DNA from: Annulohypoxylon bovei var. microspora
Lineage: Eukaryota > Ascomycota > Sordariomycetes > Xylariales > Hypoxylaceae
Assembly (NCBI GenBank): GCA_022836615.1
Contig: MU405333.1
Location: forward strand, 1 to 64,000
Length of the DNA: 64,000 nt
Direction: 5' to 3'
Below, one piece after another: positions 53,185 through 63,603 of the stretch. The notes beneath the pieces are model-generated. The model did not search any database and was not told the origin of the DNA. It worked only from the letters and a program-made list of their open reading frames with translations. The position numbers and the translations under genes were made by a program. How positions within the stretch are numbered: position 1 is the stretch's first letter; every line of letters begins with the position of its first letter.

Positions 53185-53352
53185 TCACATCGATGCCGTA
53201 GCCAGCTCCAACTCCGCGTCCTGTCCTTGGCATTGCTCACAGCGCGGCTCCTGAACAACCTCCTTGACTGAGTTGCAGTCTGGCTTTTGGCAAGGCGTGT
53301 TGGTTTCGTATGGCTTACAGCCACAACGGTAGGTGATGATAAGCTTGCACAT
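53185..53352 (-). CDS. 55-residue Cys-rich protein
   Basis: A short minus-strand frame from ATG 53352 to TGA at 53185. It encodes 55 aa with seven cysteines at 2, 10, 12, 21, 26, 38 and 41. The spacing is Y-x-C-G-C, C-x4-C and C-x2-C, which suggests zinc or metal binding. The MCK ... YRCGC opening recalls a common class of tiny fungal proteins of unknown function. There is no signal peptide. The same frame stays open for about 57 codons upstream, back to a TGA near 53527, but has no ATG there, so either the 5' UTR is long and open or an upstream exon feeds in. It is too short for most gene callers. Confidence 0.5.
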   Translation of the reverse strand: MCKLIITYRCGCKPYETNTPCQKPDCNSVKEVVQEPRCEQCQGQDAELELATASM

Positions 53353-54228
53353 TGCGTCGATTAAATTCGGTGTTAGACCCCGTCGCTTAAGGATGTGAAA
53401 AGTCTGATATAGGTAGCGGTGATGGTTGAGTGAATCGATTTGTTGAATTGTTCTTAAGAATTGTTCTTGGGTCGTCTTCCGCGGGTTATATAATTTCTCC
53501 CAGGAAATTAAAAACGCTCGCGTTGCCCAGAACGATCAGGATATTTTACATAAACATTCATCCATCGGAAATTTGTTTCCTAGCATAGCCTCTATTGAAG
53601 CCACAGTCCTTAATGCGTCACCCGTTGAGAGGGTTGAGAACCCAGGCTCCTCGGAGGGGCCAATATGATAGGTCTTTTTTCGACGCGACGACAAGACTGA
53701 GCATGATCATCGATCCATATAGATCGGGCGACTCGGAATCTAGGACGGCTATCTGCATGCTTCATGCTTTCTGACGGTCTTCACCCTAGTTGACTCGTAA
53801 TAGCAGAGGTAGTGGTAGTACAAGATCGTATGCATATTGTAAGGGCCGACGATTGCATAGCTGCAGAGACGCTAGCGCCGAGCTTTGGTTCGATTGACGT
53901 TTCTTCACGGGAGATTCTGTATGGTACAGATACTAAATTAATAAAATCCGACTGGGTGATCCCGTATTCGTGCCAGCTGAATCTTGCATCATGCACAGAT
54001 AAAACGCATCTCCGAAGAGGCGATCACCCGCAATCTTTGACCTCGATCCGCAAATCAAATATCAAATTAACGACAATTTCTGCATCTTCCGTTGATAAAA
54101 GGTTCCGAAATCGCAGACCGCCCCTTTTATCATTCGCGCCTGGAATTGGACCAGAGACTCCAAGACAGAGAGAGGGATCATACTTCAGCTGTCCTACTAT
54201 AGCTGCATGCCAGAGTCTCTCTCGGCCA
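53353..54228. other. Intergenic, no gene seen
   Basis: Region between the small Cys-rich gene and the cupin gene. A plus-strand open frame at 53812-54366 runs antisense into the cupin gene and is judged random. Confidence 0.55.
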
Positions 54229-54777
54229 TCAATTTTCGAGCACAGGACCTGTGTCACCATATATAGGATCTCGCTCGAACCACGGCAATTTCCCAATACC
54301 CTGTACCTTAGCCTCTTCGCCCTGCTTTCCGTAACACATATCCCAATTATAGCCTTTAGGATATGAGCCTACCATTTCGAAACCGCCTATGAGATCATGG
54401 AGGAGTCTATGTCCAACGCCAGCAGGTATAATCAACACGTCGCCTCGCACAACTTCCTTCTCCACCTTTCCCGGATTGTCTTCACCGCCAAAGCAGAGTT
54501 TCGCCTTTCCCTCGCTGATACATAACACCTCGTGAGTGGTCGAGTGAAAGTGAGTGGTGCTATACATGGTATAGCGCCACTGAGGTTCCACGACACCGAC
54601 TGCCGTGAGATGTGACTCTAGGGCGCGTGTGTTCAGTGTCGAAGGAGGAAAAGCTTCATGATAATGTAACAGTTGCTGGTTTTGGATACTAGTGTTGGGT
54701 ATGAGATTGTGTGCGGGAATAGAGTGGCGAGAAACGCGTAAGGAGGCCAAAGGTGTAGGAGTTAGCTTTAAAGTCAT
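54229..54777 (-). CDS. YjlB-like cupin-domain protein
   Basis: Single exon, 182 aa. The cupin metal-binding motif is HFHSTTHEVL with His76, His78 and His82; the second cupin motif has GDVLIIPAGVGH with His123. The following WDMCYG (145-150) and final DPIYGDTGP (170-178) are typical of YjlB-type single-domain cupins of bacteria and fungi. Their reaction is not established; metal binding by the three or four His residues is likely. No signal peptide is visible, so it is probably cytosolic. It stands alone, 705 bp from the start of the SDR gene, with which it is divergent. Confidence 0.88.
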   Translation of the reverse strand: MTLKLTPTPLASLRVSRHSIPAHNLIPNTSIQNQQLLHYHEAFPPSTLNTRALESHLTAVGVVEPQWRYTMYSTTHFHSTTHEVLCISEGKAKLCFGGEDNPGKVEKEVVRGDVLIIPAGVGHRLLHDLIGGFEMVGSYPKGYNWDMCYGKQGEEAKVQGIGKLPWFERDPIYGDTGPVLEN

Positions 54778-55482
54778 GGTGATAATCGTGTACCTAGTTA
54801 TCCCTTAGTTTGCTATTTCTTGATACATAACATAGAATATCTTGTTAGTGGGTTATATTAAATCAGGGAATTAGATATTAACAACTCCCCTTCTTTGATA
54901 ATGAACATGTCAAGAACATGTCAATTCCACGTCATCGATGTTCCGATTTATGCACCCCCTTATTTTGCAGATTACATATTTACTGATTAATACATATATA
55001 GCTATGTACAAACATATAGATTTTATTGCATTTTATTACAAATCGTGACCAATAAGGTGCAACAATAGAGTGCGGGCTCCTCGGCGCCCGTTATTAAATC
55101 CAGTATAATGCAAGTAAACCGTGTATCTAAAACTGCGCCGTACCTAATTCCGGCAGAACTCCATAGTAAATTACAATACACCGGCGCCGCCCGGCACCCG
55201 CCCACGGAGATAGTCCCTGCCAACGCAGTTAAAGGTAGACATGTATGGCTTCTACCGTGTCAAGTTCCAGGGGTGATGATCTCTAATGGGGGATTATAGA
55301 GTAGAGTATGTAGGTGTATAAGTAGACATTGATCTCCCATAGCTATTCTATGATTAAATACGAACGTAAACTTTCTTCGAGTCGATACTATGTCACCAGG
55401 AAAATCCAATTAATACCTACCTAGGTATAGACGTGAATCTGTAGATCATCCTGCAATCTTCGCATACGAAACTCTAACAGAC
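54778..55482. other. Divergent promoter region, cupin and SDR genes
   Basis: 705 bp between two divergent starts. ACCTACCTAGGTAT lies at about 55416-55428. No gene is present. Confidence 0.55.
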
Positions 55483-56451
55483 ATGCCTTACAAACGGACC
55501 GTTCTCATTACAGGAGGCACAGTCAACCTGGGCTATTATGCCGCGCTCGAGATCGCGAAAGCCCATCCCGACTACCTGATCGTCGTCTCATCACGAACCG
55601 ATCGCGAACATGCCGCAGACACCATCAACAAGAAACTCGGCCAAAGCAACACAATATATATCTCCCTCGACCTCTCAAACCTGCAGAACGTGCATTCGTA
55701 CGCCGAGAGCTGGGCGAAGAAAGACTACCCGCCGATCCAAGCCCTTCTCCTAAACGCCGGTCTCCAGTTTCCCACCGGTCTGCGCAAGACAGTCGACGGG
55801 CTCGAATCCACCTTTGCCATCAACCACGTCGGCCATGCTTTGCTCTTCCACCTGCTCTGCCCCTATCTGGCGCCCAAGGCGCGGGTAGTCGTCACTTCGA
55901 GCGGAACACACGACCCCGACCAGGCGACCGGCGGCATGCCCAAGCCGAACTACATCAGCGCCGAGGAGCTCGCCCACCCGACCGCCGCCACGGCCACCAA
56001 CCCGGGCCGGCAGCGGTACGCCGAGAGCAAGCTGGCGAACGTGCTGTGGGGGTACGCGCTCGACCGCCGCCTGAAGCAGCGCGTTTCGGAGCGCGGCATC
56101 ACGGTAAACACGCTCGACCCCGGGCTCATGCCCGGCACGGGGTTGGCGCGGGAGGCAAGCGGGCTGGAGAGGTTCCTCTGGCTATACATCCTCCCAGCAC
56201 TTGTCCCGCTGCTACGAAAGCTGCTGTTCCCGAATGTGTACCGTCCCCAGGAATCAGGGGTTAACTTGGCGAAGCTTGCGATTGGCTCGGAGGTGGGGGG
56301 CGAGAGTGGGAAGTACTTCGAGGGCGTGAAGCAGATTAGGAGTAGCAAGGACAGCTACGATGAGGCGACGCAGGATGACCTGTGGAATTGGACGGTGGGA
56401 TATCTTGCGAGGGGGGATGACGAGAGGGGATGTTTTGAGCAGTTTAAGTAG
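55483..56451 (+). CDS. Short-chain dehydrogenase/reductase
   Basis: Single exon, 322 aa, the usual length for the classical/retinol-dehydrogenase-like SDR group. Cofactor-binding glycine motif TGGTVNLG at 10-17, which departs from the usual TGxxxGIG (Asn-Leu in place of Gly-Ile). NAG at 91-93, N114, catalytic Ser139 or Ser140, Tyr179-x3-Lys183 and PG at 213-214. Arg38 after the second strand (SSRTDR) suggests NADP(H). A hydrophobic segment at about 227-250 may bind membrane or substrate. It probably oxidises or reduces an alcohol/ketone on an unknown substrate. The 3' half is GC-rich. Confidence 0.92.
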   Translation: MPYKRTVLITGGTVNLGYYAALEIAKAHPDYLIVVSSRTDREHAADTINKKLGQSNTIYISLDLSNLQNVHSYAESWAKKDYPPIQALLLNAGLQFPTGLRKTVDGLESTFAINHVGHALLFHLLCPYLAPKARVVVTSSGTHDPDQATGGMPKPNYISAEELAHPTAATATNPGRQRYAESKLANVLWGYALDRRLKQRVSERGITVNTLDPGLMPGTGLAREASGLERFLWLYILPALVPLLRKLLFPNVYRPQESGVNLAKLAIGSEVGGESGKYFEGVKQIRSSKDSYDEATQDDLWNWTVGYLARGDDERGCFEQFK

Positions 56452-57965
56452 GACACGTATACCTAGTAAATTCAGGGGTTTTCACCTAACAGGAATAATA
56501 GAACTAGGTAGAGCAATGTTCAATCAAATCTCTTATATCTATAATATAAAAACAATTAGGTACCTAAGGTAGGTAGCTTCACCTAGTTTTAGAAAATGTT
56601 AATACTAGAAATTTATTCTCAACTGAGGATAGAAACGGGCTATAGGTACCTACCTAGCTACTATCAACCTATTATACATCTCAGCTTGAAGAGGGTACAT
56701 GGGTAAACTTATGGTACCTAATTGATCCTTGAACACCCGTTTACCATTTGTCGATTTGATTTTACAGAGAAAGACGCAGTGGGTAAGTAGTTTCAAATAT
56801 ATTTTAAGATAGCGTGGTCGAAGTCATTTATAGGTTGGTTCCCATTGGAGCTGTATGGACAAGATTATCCTTGTCTTTGTTTTCAGCTCGAGAGACTTGC
56901 CTTAGGACAACGTCCTCATATTAATGATCTTTAGTATGGATGGTGGTATTTATCGTCCAAGCGATCTTGTTGTTTATTTAATAAGACAACGAAATTGCGT
57001 ACGCGAAAAAGCTAATGCCGTGTAATGTGTCCAGGTCATCCGCCGGATGACATGGCCACGTTTGTCGAATTGATATACGAGTAGCCTATTATTTTTGTTG
57101 GACACGCTTCCACGGAGGTTGAAGGCATTCAATTGCTTATATATCTCCCTATCTGCCTATCGCATCATGAAGTTGAATTTTAGCCCACGATTGTGGGACC
57201 ACAATAGGACTTAATGACTTATCTTCCAATGCAAGATTAGTAGTAGGTGCGGGTAAGGCTCGAGCGCTTCGATCCCTCGACACGTAACCGACCCCCAGTT
57301 TCCTAAGCTACCTACCTACCTAAGCAGGGCTAGTTTGCATCAACCCTTTATTGAATGAGAATGGTGATGCAAACAGAGTTGAGAATTTAGAGCTGAACGG
57401 ACGCCCTGATCTGGTTTTGATATAATGCTAGACCTAAGCTATGAGAACTGGCGAAGGTAGGTCGGTGTCAAAATCGTTGGCTTCGGGGCAAGGAGGAGCA
57501 TCACACCACAATTAATAACCAATCAGTTCGAACAGAAATAATAGACTTACCTTGAGCTGTGATGTCAATAGGTAGATTCCCTTACCGGTTCATCATCCTA
57601 CTGAATCGTGCGTGTCGGTAGGTCATTCCGAGCTAGCTCATTGGGTCCAGAGGCATATCAGACAATCACGCAATGTTATCCCCGAGCACGTCAGCGTCGC
57701 TTGCAGGGTCTCCTCGCAGCACCGCGCAATCAATATGGAGATGTACCAGGTAAAAACGAACATTAAATGAGCTTTTCTAATCGATTGCGGACCTCGCAAT
57801 CGGCGAGTCGGCCCTACGTTCGATTCATTGGTTAATAATTATTATTAGATATGTGTTTAGACGTCGCGATATTTAAGACCTGAATCTCATGGTCCCAGAC
57901 CTTTGGAAATGTTCTTGTCAGATCTTTCGATATTGTCTTTGTGAGGCGACTTCTTTTCAACTAGA
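56452..57965. other. Intergenic, 1.5 kb, no gene seen
   Basis: Contains many TACCTACC/GGTAGGTA words (near 56560, 56645 and 57308). No gene or RNA was recognised. The last 100 bp form the 5' region of the MFS gene. Confidence 0.6.
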
Positions 57966-59692
57966 ATGACTCTCGAAAAGACATTTGAGACGGCCGTGAA
58001 GGCTGAGGGCCATGGCGACGAAGAAGCCGCTCCTGTGAATGTAGACGAGTCTACTATGGCGGATTGGACTGAGGCAGAGGAGCGGGCTGTGAAGCGCAAG
58101 TAAGATACCACTTCAAATTTCCTCGCATATATGGAAAATCCTAACAATTTTTAGACTCGATTTTATTTTGCTGCCCATTCTAGGCTTGGCGTTCTTCGCC
58201 CTGCAGATGGATAGAGGGAACATCTCGAATGCGTTGACAAGCACCATTACGCAAGATCTCGGGATTACTACCAATCAGATCAATGTCGGAAGTAGTCTTC
58301 TATCCGCAGGTATCGTGCTATTGGAGATTCCTTCAAATATCCTGCTGCAGCGTGTAGGGCCCCAAAGATGGTTATCGTGTCAAATTGTGGCGTGGGGACT
58401 GGTTGCTACCTTTCAGAACTTCATCACGAACTATGGCGGATATCTTGCTACTCGGCTGCTACTCGGCTTGGTACGTGTGGCGAACTCGTGAATCCTGTAA
58501 ATTTCAATATGAGATGCTGATGCTCATTTGCATAGTGCGAAGCAGGCTTCATCCCTGGCTCACTCTACACGATGTCGACATGGTACAAAAAATCCGAGTC
58601 CAGTCTACGCATCTCGATCTTCTTCCTCGGAAACCTGATCGCCTCGGCCACAACCTCGCTTATCGGCGCCGGCATCCTCAGCATGGGAAACCGGTACGGC
58701 GTCGCCGGGTGGCGGTGGCTCTTCATCGTCGAGGGCGCGATCACGATCGGCGTCGGCATCATCTTCATCCTATTCCTGCCACCCAAAGTCGGCAACGGGT
58801 CCCCGCTGATCAGCTTAGGGCGGTGGTCGTACTTCGGGCGGCGGGAGTCGTACATCCTGGTGCGGCGGGTGCTGCTGGACGACCCGGCCAAGACGACGAA
58901 CCACCTGCGGATCTCGGGCGGCGACGTGCGGGCGACGGCGCGCAACCCGCGCGTGCTGCTGCACATCCTCATCACGCTGACCAGCACCGTGCCCGTCAAC
59001 GCCATCAACACCTACGGGCCCAGCGTCATCAAGAGCCTGGGGTACGGCACGGTGCGCGCCAACGCCATGGCCAGCGTCGGCTCGTTCATCGCCGCTGTTG
59101 TTACTGTGCTGCTGGCCTGGACATGCGACGCGACCAGGCGCCGCGCGCCCTCGATGCTGATCGCCGCGGCGTGGAGCATCATCGCGTTCGCGTGCCTGAG
59201 GGAGGCGTACCAGTGGAGCGCGGGCAGGAAGTACGCGGCTGTGGTTTTCTCGATGGCGATGAATTCCACCGTGCACATTCTCAATGTGGGCTGGTTGACG
59301 GTGAATTGCCAACGACCGCAGGAGCGCAGCGTCGCTATGGCGTAAGTCTCCCTCTTTCCATTTCCCTTCCTCTATTGGCTTTTGTGTGCCTATTTGCTGA
59401 CGGAGATGCCTACCTACTTAGGATGATCATAATGGGCGCCAACGCCGGCGGGATTGCTGGAAGTCAAGTCTTCAGGACGCAAGATGCGCCTCTCTACCAG
59501 ACTGCCTTTACAGCCTGTTTGGTGCTTTCTGCTGCGGTGGCCGTGCAGATCATAGCGTTGAGCGTTTGGTATTTTATTAGCAATAGAAATTTAGAGAAAC
59601 GGGGAGATGGCCCTGTTGTGACTGGGAAGACAGAGGAAACGCCCGACGGGCATCAGATAGAATTGGCGAAGAAGTGGAGGTGGACTTGGTAG
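57966..59692 (+). CDS. DAL5-like anion:cation symporter (MFS)
   Basis: Four exons: 57966-58099, 58155-58470, 58536-59341 and 59422-59692, with introns of 55, 65 and 80 nt (donors GTAAGA, GTACGT, GTAAGT); 508 aa. The N-terminal 45 residues are acidic and cytosolic. Twelve helices follow. Family signatures: LQMDRGNISNA in helix 1, LEIPSNILLQRVGPQRWLS around helices 2-3, GLCEAGFIPGSLY in helix 4/5, and GWRWLFIVEG before helix 6. This is the ACS family of fungal allantoate, nicotinate, pantothenate and similar organic-anion permeases. The substrate cannot be told. The exon 3 sequence is strongly GC-biased, which creates a long meaningless frame in another register. Confidence 0.92.
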
Positions 59693-60162
59693 ACAGGTCT
59701 TAACTATAATTCTCTGGTCTTGAATTTGATCAACAAGCTACCTACACATCTATTCTGATATCAACGGCTTTATCCTTCTTACTGATTTTGGTATTAGGTA
59801 TTACTCTCATTAAGGTAACCATATTCCTAGGGGTTTGAGTTGCATATTCTAACCCAAGATTCTGATATGACGTTGTTAGATCTGTAGATAATCTCAACTG
59901 AACACTGATGGAGCTGTGGAGATACCAAACGCTTGGATCCTTGCTAAGGTGTTTGTGGGGGTCTTAGTGCTTAGCGAATCACAGTTCTAGGTGTGTGTGG
60001 ACCTTGATATTCAGACGGAGCGGTGAGCACGTACCAATCGGCTAATTTAGAGGCGTCTTCCCACAGCTTTGAAGCTTTTAGAATATGGAAAAAATTAACC
60101 AAGTGTTACTCTCAACGAATCAGAACTGCCACTCACAGCAGCTACTGTCTCTTGCTTCCACC
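59693..60162. other. Intergenic, no gene seen
   Basis: 470 bp between the MFS gene and the tRNA gene. Nothing was recognised. Confidence 0.6.
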
Positions 60163-60299
60163 GGGCTTGTGGTTTAGTGGTATAATACTCCCTTAGCAGG
60201 AACGATCCAATGACGACGATGTATCTCACGATAGCTTCGTTTATAGGATTCGTCTACTAAGTCTGGGAGTGGTCCGGGGTTCGATTCCCCGCGAGTCCA
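60163..60299 (+). tRNA. tRNA-Ala (AGC) with 65 nt intron
   Basis: Acceptor stem GGGCTTG (60163-60169) pairs with CGAGTCC (60292-60298), including the G3-U70 wobble that specifies alanine, with discriminator A at 60299. The D arm has GTT/AAT pairing and a GG in the loop. The anticodon stem is CTCCC (60188-60192) with GGGAG (60265-60269). The anticodon AGC is at 60195-60197. The intron runs from 60199 to 60263, one base after the anticodon as in nuclear tRNAs, and contains an AGCT string that could pair with the anticodon. The T arm is CGGGG/CCCCG with TTCGATT loop; the B box GGTTCGATTCC is at 60278-60288. The exon anticodon arm matches yeast tRNA-Ala(AGC) closely. Confidence 0.88.
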
Positions 60300-60331
60300 A
60301 TGATAGAAGGTTAGATTCCTTCTATACCACC

Positions 60332-60356
60332 TTTTTAATGTTTTATTTTATTTTTT
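60332..60356 (+). terminator. RNA polymerase III terminator
   Basis: A T5 run at 60332-60336 and a T6 run at 60351-60356, 33-57 bases after the tRNA 3' end, as expected for Pol III termination. Confidence 0.65.
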
Positions 60357-61322
60357 GGTGTTTTCATTTTGAAGCTATTGTGCATAGCGTCTGCTACTAG
60401 GTAGGTAGTCACGTGGATCATTAGCATCACTTTGCAAAGACTTTAGGTAATCATGGCTTCCTTCAATACCTCCTATGTATTTTTCATAGTTTGATAGTTT
60501 GGTAATATATAACTCAAGACTTTAATAACATGCGCCTCCTGCCTTCTCCCCTCGACTTCTCCTATTAAGCTCCTCTCCACTGATAAAAGTATTAGTGATT
60601 ACGAAGCTATAACCCGTCCAGCCCGTCCCAAGGAGAACCTTTCGACCCCTTATGTGGTCGGGCCTTTCTCTTCCTCGTCTTGAGATTATCATCTACGTTA
60701 CGAAACGATAGAGGTCCATAAAAGGATGTAGTTGAAAAATAGTATCTTCAAGATATTTTATTATAATCAAGAATGCGAATTCGTATTCGGTTTCCGAGTT
60801 TCGTGGGTAGTGAGGATTTCAAGATGTTTTATTCACTTCCGAGGTCTAGGTCCATTCTTGACCTTGAAGAGTTTATAACCCCAGCCACATTATATACTAT
60901 CTGTGGATATTTATCTGTGGCTTGTCGCGTTCGTATTCGGGTTCAGGGGAATTATTGAATGCTCCGGAAGAGAAAGTACGGTCGAAGCTTTACCCCTGTC
61001 CCCGCTTTTCTCTAGCGCAGTTCGGCGAAATCTGATTGGACAAAAGTCGTTCAAGCTTAAGCCAATTCTGCAATGAAATTGGCCAAGAAATTGGAATGGC
61101 CCTTTGATTTGTGGGGACCCTGGCAATCAATTGTCGATAAGGGACCAGAAAATAATAACATAAAATGTCGTCGAGGACCCCTTTCTCTACATACTACTTT
61201 TCTTGACAACCCAAACGCCTACTTCAATTCTTCGTCAACGATTCTAGTCGTCAATCCCTAATATACTCTGTATTAGTTTCTGTAATCAATTGCATTCATT
61301 ATACTTCAGTCAATCATTCAAC
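60357..61322. other. Intergenic, promoter side of ERG6, no gene seen
   Basis: Contains an imperfect inverted repeat CGACC ... GGTCG near 60638-60661. CCAAT-like words lie near 61061. No gene was recognised. Confidence 0.55.
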
Positions 61323-62603
61323 ATGGCACCGTCCAAGGTCGAACTCGAGAAGCAAGACAGGACTCGCGATGCTGCCTTTAACAAGGCTATGCATGGAGAC
61401 ACCGCTCTTAGCACTGGAGGCTTCCGAGCCATGATCGGAAAAGGTGGCAAAGGCACTGATGCGCAACAAGCTGCCGTCGACGAATACTTCAAGCACTGGG
61501 ACAACAAGGATGCGAAGGACGAGACCGAGGAGGACCGCGCAAAGCGAACGGCAGAATATGCCACCCTAACAAGACAGTATGCATGTTCTTGTGTGTCTAC
61601 CTTGTCTACCTTTCAATACTAATAATCTTTTAGCTACTACAATCTCGCGACAGACTTGTACGAGTACGGTTGGGGCCAGTCCTTCCACTTCTGCCGATAC
61701 TCTATCGGAGAGACCTTCTACCAGGCAATTTCTCGACATGAGCACTACCTCGCGCATCAAATTGGTATCAAGGAGGACATGAAGGTTTTGGATGTTGGTT
61801 GTGGTGTTGGTGGCCCCGCTCGAGAGATTGCCAAGTTCACCGGTTGCCACGTTACCGGTTTGAACAACAACGATTACCAGATCCAGCGTGCCACTCACTA
61901 CAGCGCGAAGCAGGGCTTGTCGGACCAAGTAGTCTTCGTCAAGGGTGATTTCATGGTGAGTTTTGATAGATAGCACCCACTGCTGCTCAACACTGCGTTC
62001 TTGGAATACTAACATAATTACCAATAGCAAATGGACTTCCCCGACAACTCATTCGATGCTGTCTATGCTATTGAGGCTACGGTGCACGCGCCTAAGCTCT
62101 CAGGTGTTTACGGCGAAATCCTCCGTGTGTTGAAGCCCGGTGGTGTTTTCGGCGTGTACGAGTGGCTTATGACTGACGACTATGACAACGATAACCTCGA
62201 GCACCGCGAGATCCGCCTAGGCATTGAGCAGGGTGATGGTATTTCCAACATGGTCAAGATTGACGAGGGTCTAGAGGCCATGAAGATCGCAGGCTTTGAG
62301 CTGTTGCACCACGAGGATCTTGCTGACCGCCCCGACCCCATCCCCTGGTACTGGCCGCTTGCTGGCAAATGGAAGTACATGCAGTCGGTATTCGATACGT
62401 TTACCATTGTACGAATGACGTGGTGGGGTCGCCTGCTAGCCCACAACTTCGCCGGTGCTCTAGAGGTGACTGGGTTAGCACCGGCCGGTACCAAGAAGAC
62501 GGCTGACAGTCTAGCTCGTGCCGCTGACTGCTTAGTCGCCGGTGGAGAGAAGCATCTCTTCACACCGATGTACCTGATGGTTGGTAAGAAGCCTGAGCAA
62601 TGA
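61323..62603 (+). CDS. ERG6: Sterol 24-C-methyltransferase (ergosterol biosynthesis)
   Basis: Three exons, 61323-61576, 61634-61955 and 62028-62603, with introns of 57 and 72 nt (acceptors CTTTTAG and AATAG; ACTAAC branch in the second); 383 aa, the family length. YEYGWGQSFHFCR at about 94-106 is the sterol-binding region I. The SAM-binding motif is LDVGCGVGGPAREIA (137-151), followed by GLNNNDYQIQRA. Sterol-methyltransferase regions EATVHAP and YEWLMTD are intact. The C-terminal Erg6 extension ends with FTPMYLMVGKKPEQ. The enzyme uses S-adenosylmethionine to methylate C-24 of zymosterol or lanosterol in the ER/lipid-particle ergosterol pathway. A housekeeping gene, with no sign of damage. 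Confidence 0.97.
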
Positions 62604-63603
62604 TCAGTGTTAGAGTTGACACGATGTGGCTCATCGGGGGGGATGAGCAATGTGCTTATAAGCGCACAATAATGAGTCAAGAAGCAACGTCGACATCTTA
62701 ATATTAATAATACCAAACAACTGAAGAGTCTTTGCAGGTCGTATCTTGGGTAATAGAATACCAGGTAGCCTCGGCTCTCCGACTTCTTTGTAAATAATGG
62801 CATTGAAGCATACCCGTCACACTCGATAGCTTTTTATATATATTTGCTAGAATTATCAAAATAGAATAATTTGAAAATATCCCTACTATTGTTTCTGCAG
62901 TTTGAAGTAAGTCCTAGAAGGCCAAATTAACTGGTTTTCTTATGGTTAATATCTGGCAACAGTTATCGATAACTATACGAATCGTACCAACTGCTTATAA
63001 CAGTCGACTTCGTACGGATTACCCCCAACGGAAGATCCCCCAATCGACGTCCGAGATGTAGGTAAGTGACAAGCTAAGCACCTGTCAACTCAGAGTAAAT
63101 TTTAAGCACAGAGAAAGCTACGAATAGATCATAGCTTCAAACAAGCGTTAGCGTATAATCAATCACGATTTCAATATCCCGGACTTCGAATCGTTTATAT
63201 ATTAACAAGCAGGTACATAATAGAGGCAGCAATTAAACAAGATATCTAGGTACGTACCTTCACATTTTTTAAGGGACAGGAGATTCCAAAGCTCCGATAT
63301 ATCGGAAAGGCAGTCAGCTATCCCCGATATAGCTTAGCGCATCCTTAACCTCAACAAGCTCTTCCTATTCCATCCGAAAAAAAAGTTGGGAGAGTGCGAA
63401 TTGATAGCAACTCCAAAAAAAAGGCTGACGGAGAAAATCGCTCTTCAAACTCTCTCGTAATCAATCACCGTTATCCGTCACAAACCATAATCCAAGCCAA
63501 GCCAACTTCTCGTCGGCTGGGAGTTTGGTTCCAATTGGATTCTATCAATCTCTCCTACCCTATCTAACCTCTCCTCATCACTCAATCCTTCACTCCGATC
63601 AAC
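62604..63603. other. Intergenic, promoter of PDB1, no gene seen
   Basis: 1 kb between ERG6 and the pyruvate dehydrogenase gene. A pyrimidine-rich stretch (about 63539-63600) precedes the ATG, as in many highly expressed fungal genes. Nothing else was recognised. Confidence 0.6.

Noticed and set aside
53812..54366. 184-codon plus-strand frame
   Set aside because: Lies antisense to the cupin gene, has no recognisable features and no supporting splice or start context.
58385..59692. 435-codon frame overlapping the DAL5-like transporter
   Set aside because: Alternative register of a GC-rich exon, Arg/His/Ala-rich without helices; the transporter frame has clear family motifs and splice sites.
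60620..60680. Possible snoRNA or structured RNA around an inverted repeat
   Set aside because: Only a 5 bp perfect stem with weak outer pairing; no C/D or H/ACA boxes identified.
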